Source: Macrocybe gigantea (lineage: Eukaryota > Basidiomycota > Agaricomycetes > Agaricales > Callistosporiaceae). Taken from it: DNA of 64,000 nt. Below the pieces are notes generated by a model. The model searched no databases. It had not been told where the DNA came from and saw only the letters and a list, made by a program, of their open reading frames with translations. The stretch is from positions 124,001 through 188,000 of the forward strand of contig SJRY01000258.1 in NCBI GenBank assembly GCA_011319805.1, given 5' to 3'. Position numbers and translations under genes: made by a program. Every line of letters starts with the position of its first letter. Within the stretch, counting starts at the first letter, position 1. Positions 13,023-23,460 of the stretch are shown here, one piece after another.

Positions 13023-13984
13023 ATGGCCCGAATATCGCTGTCAAACGTTTCTTCATTCTGTTTTCTCTATGTCTCCCTTTTTGTCGTCCTGATGTCCGGT
13101 GTGGAAAGGGTGGCCGGGACGGCGCTGACGACCCCGATTGCAGCCAACGAGAGGCTATGTTTCTATGCTGATGTGGACAAGGCAGGGGAAAAGATAGGAG
13201 TGAGTCGCACATTTTGTCTGGTCTGTTCCCGAGTTGAGAAATGGTGCCGATGTAAACAGTTCTACTTTGCCGTAAGCCAAGCCTCCCAACACTGCTCACG
13301 TCGTGAACGGTTCAGATCTGGATATTTGACTGCAGGTCCAATCTGGCGGCACTTTCGACATTGACTTTGACATTAAAGACCCGAAGGAGAAGCTGTTGCT
13401 GTCTGGTGAAGGCGAGCGCCAGGGCGACTACGTCCTCACGGCCAACACGGTCGGGGAGTATTCGTTCTGCTTCGAGAACGATATGTCGACGTTGACGGAA
13501 AAGTTGATCGATTTCGATATCATGATTGAGAGCGAACCGAGGAGGGAAGCGCCTGCCAAGCCGGGACAGGTTGCGGACCAGACGACTGCACTCGAAGAGA
13601 GCATTTTCCGACTGAATGGCATGCTAATGAACATCAAGAGAATGCAGAAGCAGTTGCGTTTTGTGTGCACGTATAATCTTCTTTTGCGAGAAGGCTAATC
13701 TATCTTCTCGCAGCTTTCACACAGCGGAAAACCGAGGTTTCTCCATCGTCATATCGACACAAAAGTATACACATCTGTTGACTTCTTGGCTTCTTACCCC
13801 TGATCCTTTGATCCAGCCGAATCTTCTGGTATTGCATCCTCGAATGTCTCGGTGTGATTGGTATGGCGGTGTAAGTGTCCTGTACGGATCGCCTTATCTC
13901 CGTTTTGTTGAAGGTGTCTGCAGTCTACAGGTATACATTCTGCAGACGTTCTTTACACAAACTGGTCGGCGGTACAAAGTATAG
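13023..13984 (+). CDS. p24 family (EMP24/GP25L) cargo receptor
   Basis: This is a type I membrane protein of COPII/COPI vesicles that selects cargo between ER and Golgi. The ATG at 13023 gives a signal peptide (FLYVSLFVVLMSGVERVAG). The GOLD domain follows: ERLCFYADVDKAGEKIG, FYFAVQSGGTFDIDF and the cysteine in YSFCFEND, which pairs with that in ERLCFY. A membrane-proximal coiled coil (ALEESIFRLNGMLMNIKRMQ) leads to HFHTAENRGFS, one transmembrane helix (IFWYCILECLGVIGMA) and the cytosolic tail FFTQTGRRYKV. The tail has the FF pair and basic residues used for coat binding. Five introns are needed: 13201-13260 and 13273-13335 flank a 12-base microexon, and three more lie in the 3' half. Length is about 210 residues, normal for the family. 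The stop is only about 93 bases from the next gene's ATG on the same strand. Confidence 0.88.
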
Positions 13985-14077
13985 AGCTTGTCTTAATGTC
14001 TTGTATACAGAGTGTAATACCCATTTTATTTGCCTCCGAGGTCATGGCTAACCGATAAACACGTGATCGTAAGCGGA

Positions 14078-16687
14078 ATGATTCGGCTGCCCTTTTCTTT
14101 CGGTTGCCTCGACTCTCTACCCCGCTCATCGTCTTCCGCGATGAAGACCGGTATCCACAAGCACATATACACCGTCCTCCCGCGGGGCTCGCCGTCTTCT
14201 GTTGCCGCAGCGGCCTCCGTCGTCGTCCAGCAACCCACCAGCGGCGTCGCACATCCGCGCTCGAGGCCGCGATCCAACTCTGCGTCGCTCTACACAGCGA
14301 GCGGCCCTCTTCTTCCTCTTTCGTTCTTTGACTCTTCGGGTTCTGCGCCTTCCCCGTCCTCCAGACTTCCTCAGCCACCTCAGACGGGCCCACGAATCTC
14401 TGTTGAACCCAAACACCAGTCGTCTCAGCACTCAAACGGCGCTAACGGCAATCCGAACCCGTTCGCCCTAGGTCCTTCGCCACCTGCTAACCCGGACGCT
14501 CCTAGCCTTCCCTACAGCCAGTTCTACAATCCTTATCCCACCCAACTACATAACCATCACCATCAGTATCAGCACTATCAATCCCAGTTCCCCCCCTCAA
14601 CTTCGCCACATACCGCCGCAAACGCCGCCGGAGATCGGGAGGATCATGTTGACCTCGTTGCTACGGCCACTTGCCATACGCAAGACACACCTGCGGACGC
14701 TGCCTCGTCATCTTCCTCGACAAATCGGCATGGACGCCACAAGCGTCCTCGCCTGAGGTATCAACTTGACATCGGCGCATATGGCATTCCAAAACGATGT
14801 CGGACCATACCGATGCACTCAACGCGCCCTTATCTGCCTTCACGCTTCACGTCAACCGGTCGTGGTTTTCACACGCCGGCGTCGCCATCATGGACTAATT
14901 CCTCGGACGATCTCAGCCTTTCCGTCCAGGTTGGAGAAGATGCGTATTTCATTCGTGACAACGCCCTTGGAGTTGCCGATGGTGTCGGTGGATGGGCAAG
15001 GTCGAAACAGGGCAATGGGGAATGGGATGAGTTAGGCTTGGGGGAGAAACACAACCGGCTACATAACCTCAGCCCCAGCGCTCTGTTCGCTAGACGCCTT
15101 ATGCATTATACCGCCGCGGAGATCGTCGACTCTTCGCCGTCTCCTTTGCCTCCGTTATCCGTCTCTGCGCCTTCGTCATATATTTTAGATGCAGGCATCC
15201 AGAAAGATGCTCGCCGCGGCCGCCACCGTTCGCCCGAACCACGTCGAACTTGTGCACGCTCTGTATCGCCGCCGCCTTACACCTTTTCCGATGAAGAAAT
15301 AGATTTGGAAATGGCATCGGAAATAGAATCAGAAGCAGAGGATCTCTCCTCGCATCTCGACAATCTCTCAGAAGGAATAGACGTTCTTCAAATTCTTGAG
15401 CGCGCATATGAACGGACAGTCAAGGCGCACGTCAACCCTCAAACTCAGGAGCCTCTGAGAACAGGGTCATCGACAGCATTGGTTGCCGTGCTGGATTGCC
15501 GCAGAGTTGAAGATGGATCCCATTTGAATACATCTGAATCTAAAACTTGCCCATCGTCGGACGTGAATCTGCCTTCAAAAGTTCTCCATACCAATCCCTC
15601 GAAGCCCCCCTCGGGCCCATCATTGTCGCTGCATTCGTCAGTAGAACCCATACTGAAGGTTGCGCATATAGGTGATTCTATGGGAATGCTAATACGAGAT
15701 AAGGAGATCGTCTGGCGAAGCGACGAGATGTGGTGGGCGGTAAGTTGTTTCTATCTTTTCACATTTTCCATTGCTTATTTGCGTAGTTCAACACTCCGGT
15801 GCAACTCGCACCTCCAGCTCCGCGCTCGAGGGCCGAGTCCCCAACTCCGTCTGAACGACCTCAACACCAATCGGCAGAAACGACATTATCGGCATTATCT
15901 GCTAAATTAGCATCATTGTCCTTCGGAGCGAACGACAAGAATTATCAACCATTCCACCCACCTCCTCCACCGATGCCATCATTATTTCCGGAATCGAGTA
16001 GCAAGTGCGCGCATATAGTCAACCCCCCTCACACAGCAGCAAAGCACGAATTTTCGAAGTCTTCCTCAACTCATGAGGATGAGGACCCAGATGAAGTGAA
16101 AGTTACGCCTCTCACGACAGCTCAGCTCATTGAGTTGCCCGTCCAAGCCGACGATATTCTCATCCTCGCATCTGACGGGCTCAGCGACAATCTGTGGGAC
16201 GAGGACATACTGGACGAGGTTCTCAGGTTCAAGCAGCGAGGCTGGGCCGTCGCAGAACGCACTGAGCCGATTCGTCTCTCGACTCTGAAAGAAGAAGACG
16301 AATTCTCCTTCGCCTCAGGGCTGAGTCTCGACATGTCCACAACTTCATCAGATGCCGCCGCCGGCTCTGGCATCTACAACACGGTGAAACGATGCACATT
16401 CGCCGGCATGCTCTCGGAAGCTCTGTGCTCGCGTGCGAGACGGGTGTCGGAGCGCACGCGGGCGATGGGTGCAGATGATGAGGTGCCGTTTGGCAGGAGG
16501 GCTAGGGAGAGCGGTAAGGTCTTTGGTAGTGGTGGAAAGAGGGATGGTAAGTCTAAATTTTGTTCCTTCCTCGCAAAGGGTCGCTGATGAGACTGCGATT
16601 GTGTTAGATATCTCCGTCCTTGTAGCCGTCATCTCGCCCAAACGCTCGTCCTCGCCTATTTTGCCCAATTTCGAAGTGAAAAACTGA
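14078..16687 (+). CDS. PP2C-type protein phosphatase, Ptc7-like
   Basis: This is a metal-dependent Ser/Thr phosphatase resembling Ptc7/AZR1, which in yeast acts in mitochondria or at the nuclear envelope. Motifs in order are GEDAYF (about 14934), GVADGVGGWA (metal-binding Asp-Gly), GSSTALVAVLD, HIGDSMGMLIRD, ILASDGLSDNLWDEDI (metal Asp) and the last aspartates in DDISVLVAVI. Introns are at about 15738-15786 and 16547-16607. The first 250 or so residues are Ser/Pro/His-rich and poorly structured. There are also low-complexity inserts between motifs (about 15150-15340 and 15800-16080), so the protein, about 830 residues, is far longer than yeast Ptc7. The start could be the ATG at 14078 or the one at 14141; I chose the first because it adds a basic, Ser-rich leader. 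The stop is at 16685-16687. Confidence 0.85.
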
Positions 16688-17317
16688 ATGCGTCCATTCA
16701 CGTCTCTTCTATATCTCATTGCGGACTTTGTATGCATATTATCATCCCTTTCATTCCCTTTCTTTCATCCTCGAGGTGAGAAAAGCATAAAACTAACACC
16801 ACATACATCTTGGCATCCATTTTTTTGACCTGTAAACGCAGTTCAACAGTTCTTTTCATCATTCGATCTGTTCATTTCTTGGAAAACGTTCGTTCTGATG
16901 TTCTCTGATACGATCTTATGCTATGTGCTCACTCATGTATCCAGTTTCATACTGTACTAAATATAAAGTGTAAAGTTCGAATAGACACAACTTGTAAGGA
17001 AGCGTGGTGGGTTTGATGGATGCCCGTTCATTGGAACGGCTTTCAACAGACGGAATGTGATGTGAGTCCCTACCATTGGCGTTTATGGCCGTCACTCGCA
17101 CCCTTTCAGAATGATACAAGATTCGATTTGGGTCCACACCAACCCTCGATGCCTATTCCTCATGCTGTTCAGGTCCCCCGCTAACGGCAGATCCCTTATA
17201 ATGATATTGCCATGCAGCAGCTTCGCTCGCAAGATGACAAGGAAACTCATGCAGAGGTCTGTAGCCCGATACGCTGGCGATATCGTTACAAGATACTTTT
17301 ATTTCTTACGTCTTAGC
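16688..17317. other. Convergent intergenic region
   Basis: These 630 bases lie between the stop codons of the phosphatase and the GH28 gene. They are T-rich on the phosphatase side. No coding or structural feature was recognised. Confidence 0.45.
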
Positions 17318-18950
17318 TCAAGACGTACAGTTGAATCCAATAGGGTTTTCGATATGGCTGCACGTAATCCTTCGGCTTCCGATGGTGGCGATTTGGTCGA
17401 ACTCGATAAATCGGATGCCAGGGCATGGAGCGGCTCCGCTGCACTGCATCGAAGCCAGGGTACCAGAAGAGACGTTGCCCGCCATGGGTCCCCAAGTTAT
17501 GTCTGAGATCTGGAAAAGGGAGGTGTCGCAGCCGCCCGTGGCGCCAGAGAAAGACGTGCATTGCGTGACGTGGGCAACAGAGTCGGTGAGGTTGAAGAGC
17601 TGGAAATCTCGGAAGGCTTTCGATGTAAAGAAGAAATGACGTCAGGGGCGTAATGAAGCTAGACGGAGGATTGGACACGTTACTGATGTTTCTGGCGTAG
17701 CCTAAGCCTCCGCCACCGCCTATGCATAGTCCAAGTCAAAAACCGCTCATTAACGACTAGCTTATGGTGCGTACCATTCGGTGGAAAACCTTGCTGAATG
17801 CCGCTGGGAAGACCAAAAAAATTCAGCTCATTCCGGCGATGTAACGGACGAAAGGTTCTTACGTCCAGGTCTTGATGTATCCGGCATATCTTGTCTTGAG
17901 GCAGGTGACTCGCTCCGCAGTGACGTTTTCAATTGCTTCGAAAATGCCGGGATATTGGCCAATCGACCTGTGCACTGATGAGTTTTTGTCACAGGAATTA
18001 GCAGAGCATCATACCCTATAGCGACACCAAGGCCTCCATGGAATACAGAGTCTTGGATGAGAATGTTGGTTGAATTAGCTTTAAGGGATATATTATCATC
18101 TCCGCCGGTCACCGTCCAGTTTCTGAAGGTTATGCGATTCGAGAAAAAGGTGTCAACACCGTCCGTATTTCGCGCCGGTGCCTTGAGTCACAGAGATTGG
18201 GCTTCAGAATAGACAGAGAAACGGAAGAGTGGTGAAACCCACAGAGCTCGAAGACGTTGAATTGACGTAGATGTCCTCAAGCAGGACGTCCTCCGAATTT
18301 CTAATTGCCATAGTCCAGAACTGGGACTGGACGAACCTGATGCCAGAAAACAACGAGCGAGTCGTGTTGACGATCATCAAACTGATCGGGCGTCCCGGTA
18401 GATTGGACACGCCGTTAGTGAAGTCATACCTAGAAAGCCAAACTGTAATTTTCTGGTGAAGGGAATCATCGACAAAGGACAGACCAAAGTTGACCATTGC
18501 CGTCGAATGTGCCGGTGCCATGGCCGAAAAAAGTTACGTTGTGACCTCCGAACGCCCAAGCCGTGGTTTGATTTTGATAGTCCAAGGGGAGGCCGTTAGC
18601 ACGCCAATATGTGATATTAGTTCCCCACTCGGAGGAAACGTCAGTGCGGAGCCAGTGGAATCAATTTGTGAACTCACCAGCAATGTTCCTGGCAGATCCA
18701 CAAAAACATTGTGCAGGTAGGTCGTATTCATAACGCTCTCGATGTGGAACGTTCCCTCCTGGAAAACGACTGATGCATCTCGCCTACATAATTTGAACGC
18801 CCGCAGAATGGCCGGTGCATCGTCCGATCCATCTAAGCTCGGATGCACCGTACACACAGAACCGACCTTCGTGACGAAGCCTCCTCGAACGACACGTATA
18901 CCTAGGAGAGCTAGGCATGCGAGAATGAACACGCTGGGAAATACCTGCAT
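17318..18950 (-). CDS. Secreted GH28 pectinase (polygalacturonase/rhamnogalacturonase family)
   Basis: This secreted enzyme hydrolyses pectin chains in plant cell walls. The ATG at 18950 opens a signal peptide (VFPSVFILACLALLGIRVVRG). The beta-helix blocks follow in order: VSNLPGRPISLMIVNTTRS, VQSQFWTMAIRNSEDVLLED, NTDGVDTFFSNRI, then VTGGDDNISLKANSTNI with the paired catalytic Asp residues. Next come VFHGGLGVAIG, SIGQYPGIFEAIENVTAERV and RYAGYIKTW. The last exon encodes CDTSLFQISDITWGP, CSGAAPCPGIRFIEF and ends in HIENPIGFNCTS (stop at 17318-17320). At least five introns interrupt it. The YIKTW block and the HGGLGVAIG block are more like exo-acting or rhamnogalacturonan-type members than classic endo-polygalacturonases, but I cannot fix the subfamily. 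Many Asn-x-Ser/Thr sites suit a secreted protein. Confidence 0.85.
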
Positions 18951-19853
18951 TGAAGCGAGCGACGTTGCCGTCCCGTCTATGGCAGCAATATATGATAGTA
19001 GATATATCCCATCAAATGCTCTACGTGGACCTCTGAGCGTTCATTGCTTCGAGTTCTCTGGCGCATGTTCTCATGATCTTTGGATTTCCCGTGAAGCATC
19101 GAGCGGGAACGCGCAGCCGGGAAGGACGGGCCATGCGGCTGCTCTGCCAGTATAGATCGTCGTGGCAAGACATATCCCTGTTGGAGGCAGTGATGTCCGG
19201 GCCGCAAGTTCACCTTCAGACATCACCGCCGCTCCGCGTGACGGGAACGAGTCCGAGGGCTGACACGCGCGCTGCAAATCAGGCAGAATGTGCAAATCCG
19301 AGGCTCGTCGTAGGACAGCAGCGAAGAGTTGTATCTGTGTCTTTGCTGCTCGGTGGTGTAAGCAAAGGGAAAGAAGTGCAAGATGGTCGTTACGAACAAC
19401 TCGGAAACCATAGATGCTCAGCGCTCAGGGTTCTCTTCTCTCTTCGTTACGCTCGCACTCACACTGCTGCCTGCCCGGTTTCATCTGGTGCTGAACTTAA
19501 ATTGTGGCCTGCAGCCAAACGCCTGGGATGCTCGCGACCTCAGATACCCATTCGATTGCACGATCCCCCGTACCGCCCACACGCATTGCAAGAGAGCAGT
19601 CCTGGTCGACGAACTCCATTGCTAGTCCAGACGTCACATTCCTAAACTATGGTCTTTTATGCGCCATTGGAAGAGCCTCGTGGTCCTAGACAACCCTCAA
19701 CTCTGTAAGACCAGCAAAGTTGGCATTGAGTTTGGAACGAATACAATTAACCTCTCTTTTCTGCGCCCAAAGGTCATGGAAACTTCCAATTCCGAGCTTC
19801 AAGGGCAATTTGAAAGAGGTAGTGGGTGTTGGATACTTTCTCGATGCACATTA
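18951..19853. other. Divergent intergenic region between GH28 and first GTPase copy
   Basis: About 900 bases lie between two divergent starts and should hold both promoters. An ATG-started open frame of 80 codons (19383-19625, +) has a hydrophobic segment but no recognised domain and no support beyond being open. Nothing else was identified. Confidence 0.35.
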
Positions 19854-21079
19854 ATGAAACCATCACAGGCTGTTCCTCAAAACAGGATTTCCATAGTGTA
19901 CGAGCTGAATCTTTCCTGTTCTCAATTGCGATCTCAACGACTCTTGAAGGGTTCTCGGCGCCTCGGGAAGCGGGAAATCGACAGTATGCCCATCTCATAA
20001 GGACGATTATCCACCTGTTCATGATCTTCGTTTTAGTTCGTCAATCTGCTTGGGGGTCTCGTATGAACGTGTCGGACGAGCTGAGTTCTTGTACGGAGAA
20101 AGTCGAGCGTGGCTGCGATTTCCAGCTAGATGGCCATACAATCAGTCTCATTGACACTCCAGGCTATGATGATATGAGTAGTGGGAGCAGGATCATACAA
20201 GGAATATCAGGATTGCGCCCTGCAGGCTCAAAGTAAGCCCGTAGCCCACTCCATGCGTCTCTCTCAAAGTAAACTCGCCGTGCCCCGAACCCCTATATCA
20301 GGACCAGCTTTGTGCCTCACGGTGTCATCTACTTGCACCGGATATCCGACGATCGGATGGACAACCCCTCACCTAGGGTGTTCAGGCTATTCAATATCTT
20401 GTGCAGGGACCCCACATTCCGTAACGTCGTTATCGCGACGAATATGTGGGATAGCGTGACCGAGGAGCAGGGCGCCGCGCGGGAGCGCGAACTTCGGACG
20501 GATGACATGTTTTTCAAGCAGGCCTTGAAAGACGGCGCCCGTATGGTGCGCCATGACAACACGTCCACCTCCGCTGAGCGGATCGTCCGCATGATCCTCG
20601 AGAACCAACCGAAAGCGACCGTCATCCAGCCGACAACACCCTCCATCGCGGCCTCGTCGGTGGCGGCAGCGCATCAAGAACGGTCAACTCCCACGGTGCG
20701 ACTAGCGCCGCGCTTTTCGACCGAGTTCCAAGCCGCGCGGGACGTGCATCGTGAGCTGCAGCAGCTGGAGAAGTTCACAGAGGTGCTGAGCAACCTTAAG
20801 CGCGAGGTCGAAGGGTTGCGTGAGGGCGGTGAGAAAGCCGGTAAGGAGATGGCAGAGGAGCTCCTGCAGGCCAAGGCCGACCTCGCACGCATGCAAGAGG
20901 CAGCACATCAGGACAGCGCTCCCAAGCAGGGGGCGAAGGAGAAGCCCGTCATACACCGACCGAGACAGTTAAAAAAGAGACCTCCGCCTCATCTTCGCAG
21001 ACCAGGACCGAACGGAGCGAACGCAGCCAGCACCGTGACGCCACCGCTTGGACTGAGCGGCAAAAGTACAAAAAGATGA
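19854..21079 (+). pseudogene. AIG1/GIMAP-like GTPase, copy 1, apparent frameshift after the P-loop
   Basis: This is the first of four related P-loop GTPases. The model starts at ATG 19854 (MKPSQAVPQNRISI). After an intron come the P-loop VLGASGSGKST (about 19950-19983) and, after a second intron, FVNLLGG. There the frame breaks: a run of five G at 20052-20056 would need one more base to reach the following family block SRMNVSDELSSCTEKV. A second frame change of opposite sense is likely near 20213. Beyond it the frame is good: LIDTPGYDD (G3), GVIYLHRISDDRM, VVIATNMWDSV (G4 position), RMVRHDNTSTSAERIV, then a coiled coil (about 20760-20900) and a basic, Pro-rich tail. An alternative acceptor could skip the broken part but would delete the conserved F[IV]NL segment. 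It is either a decaying copy or contains sequence errors. Stop is at 21077-21079. Confidence 0.6.
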
Positions 21080-21261
21080 ATCCCGGTCGTACTCAATTCA
21101 CCCGTTCATCTGTTGGCATGCACTGTTATGCGTCTTCTCATGTGCCTAGAGTCACCTGAATAATGGCTGCTCATATGTCTATACCAGGTTACGTCTATGC
21201 TAGGTTTTCCATGATGCTCCAACTATAGCCGCCCAAAAATAATACAGCATGGATAAATTGA

Positions 21262-22773
21262 TTAAAAACAAAAACGTGTCTTGAAATGCTGACCGCTCTT
21301 AGCCCCGTGTTGATCATTTCTCGGAGAAGAGGGATCCGTGACAAACGCAGTCCTACCCGGATCTAAAACGGTGGTTGATAAGCATCTTCCGTCGGGCTTT
21401 GGTCCAACTCGCTCACCCAGAAGATACATTTTTGCAGACGGAGAGATCGTCGTCGGAGATGTTTGTGTGCTGCGGTCCATCGATGGATGTGGACTATGCA
21501 AAGAGCGTGTACCAGTTCCTCTGGGTCGGTAATAAATGTAACGAGTAGAAGTGAGACGTCTGGTGTTGTGAACGATCTCATTTAGGGACGCTGTCTGTCG
21601 GGCGAGCTCCTGCGTGAGCTCGAGGGTGATTCTCCTGTCGCCCTTGCGCGAAACTTCCCGCAATTCGGCTTCCAGCTCATTGACTTCCCGTTCCCGAGTG
21701 CGAGCCGTATCTTGTAACCTGCGATAGAGTTCTTGCCCCGCCGTCGTATTCATCAGAGTCCTCTGAAGGTCGATCAATTCTTCTTGGACCAGCAGCGGAA
21801 TCGGAATGTTGTTCATCAAACTAGAAAGGATGTTCTGAGCGGAGATCAAGGTGTTGTTGTGTCGAAAAACCGAGGCTTTGCCTTCGACTAAAGGTGCGAA
21901 GAACCGGTGGTCAGCGACAAGCTGCGTTTCTCTTTCCTCCGCATCTTCAAGGGAAATAATGTCCCACATCGTCGTTACAAGGGCGGTATTTCGGAAGGCT
22001 TTCGGACCACAGATCGCTTTGAAAAGATCAAGCGATTTTCTCGAGATCCCACTCATCTTGTTATCAGAAATGCGGTGAAGATATATTATGCCGTGAAGTC
22101 CAGTTCCAGCCCTATACCTAAATGGAAAAATCGCTAGACTCCCTCTTCCACGATAGGTGACGTGAAAACACGCACAATTCCGCTAAGGTTGTCGCAATCA
22201 TTTCTAGAACCTCCACGTCATCGCGGGTCGTGTCATCGAACCCTGGAGTATCGATCAACCGCACTTGACGCCCTAAGCGTGCAAATATTGGAGTGAAGTC
22301 AACGCCAGTGGTACACGAGTTCAGGTCTCCAGACACATCGAAATTAGCATGACTGAGTTGATTGATGAACTAGACCGTGTTCAGTATATTTTCATCACCG
22401 GGTATTCGCCAAAAGTGCGCCCGGACGTACCGACGACTTTCCACTGCCAGTGCACCCCATCACTCTGCAGCAATCGTCATCAGAATGGAGTCATCAACAC
22501 GTTGAAAAGAAAAACGCACACAATAGTTATCGGATTACCATAGCTGTTAGCCGCGATTGAACTCAAGCCACCGACGTAGCTAGCAGATGTCAGGAGACTA
22601 GATAAAAAAAAAAGAAGATGCCAACACATTTTAGTCAGGGCCGAGGAGCACGTATAGAAGCTAACCACTCACCTTGAACTTGGTGGCTCCCCAGACACCG
22701 GGAATGCGATAGTGTTCGAACGTTGAGGCCTTCGACTCCTAGAGGGCAAATTTGCGTGCGTTGAACTAGGCAT
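21262..22773 (-). CDS. AIG1/GIMAP-like GTPase, copy 2
   Basis: This is a P-loop GTPase of the AIG1/GIMAP-like type that is abundant in basidiomycetes and has no settled function there. The model begins at ATG 22773 (MPSSTHANLPSRSRRPQR) and continues after an intron to NPITIVVMGCTGSGKSS, the G1 P-loop. After another intron come FINQLSHANFDVSGDL, then RLIDTPGFDDTTRDD (G3). A further intron leads to GIIYLHRISDNKMSG, then ALVTTMWDIIS at the G4 position and ASVFRHNNTLISAQNIL (G5 region). The second half is a coiled coil (about 21770-21580) and ends in a Ser/Pro-rich tail, stop at 21262-21264. Length is about 400 residues. All blocks are in frame, so this copy looks intact. It is convergent with copy 1 (182 bases apart) and divergent from the P450. 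Confidence 0.75.
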
Positions 22774-23460
22774 TGACACAGGTTCAAGGGGCAAAATTTG
22801 CTGCCGTTCCGTGCGCCTCCTACCATGAGGACGAGGCGTGGCTGTTCATAAAACGTGATATGTACCCCGGACGGGCGCCAATGTCAAATACAAGGCAAAA
22901 TTCCCACGATCTCTTTACACACTAGCACTGAACGTACTGAACGCCCATATCAGATATCTTCGTGTTATCCTTCTTGTCAAACAGATGGACTATGATGATT
23001 CACCAACCTTCCTGGGTCTCCTTATTGTATCCACTCTCCCATCAGATGACTAGCTTCAGGACAAGGCCACTATTGTGAGGCAGCCTTATTTCACCCGTTT
23101 GGGTCAAAAATCACTGATACTTCCATTCTATGACAAGTCCGGGCTTCAATTAGTTAGGCAGACGCCTCATTCCGTCCATTAATTTCGGCCCAATGATGTC
23201 AACTTGATACAGCATCCTCTCATGGTGCACCAGCCGCGATTCGGGACACATGGTCTTGACATGTGCAATCTTCCGTATTGTTGGTATCCCTCACCACGAT
23301 AATGATGCATCCTGGGCGATGCCATCGCCCTGTTATCTCATCTGATTGCGCGCTGCCTTGAATATCTAGAAATAGTTTCAGATCCAGAAAAAGTGCGCCC
23401 TGCAATATCATCCGAGCCTGGGTGGCTTCCGAACTTAAAAGGCCAACTTGGGAGAGCGGA
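22774..23460. other. Divergent promoter region, GTPase copy 2 and P450
   Basis: These 687 bases separate the two start codons and should carry both promoters. No TATA box, operator or repeat could be defended. An open minus-strand frame at 23220-23615 overlaps the P450 start and lacks any recognised block. Confidence 0.35.

Noticed and set aside
14126..14435. Arg-rich minus-strand frames over the start of the phosphatase gene
   Set aside because: They are antisense translations of a Ser/Pro-rich region. The plus frame leads directly into the PP2C motifs.
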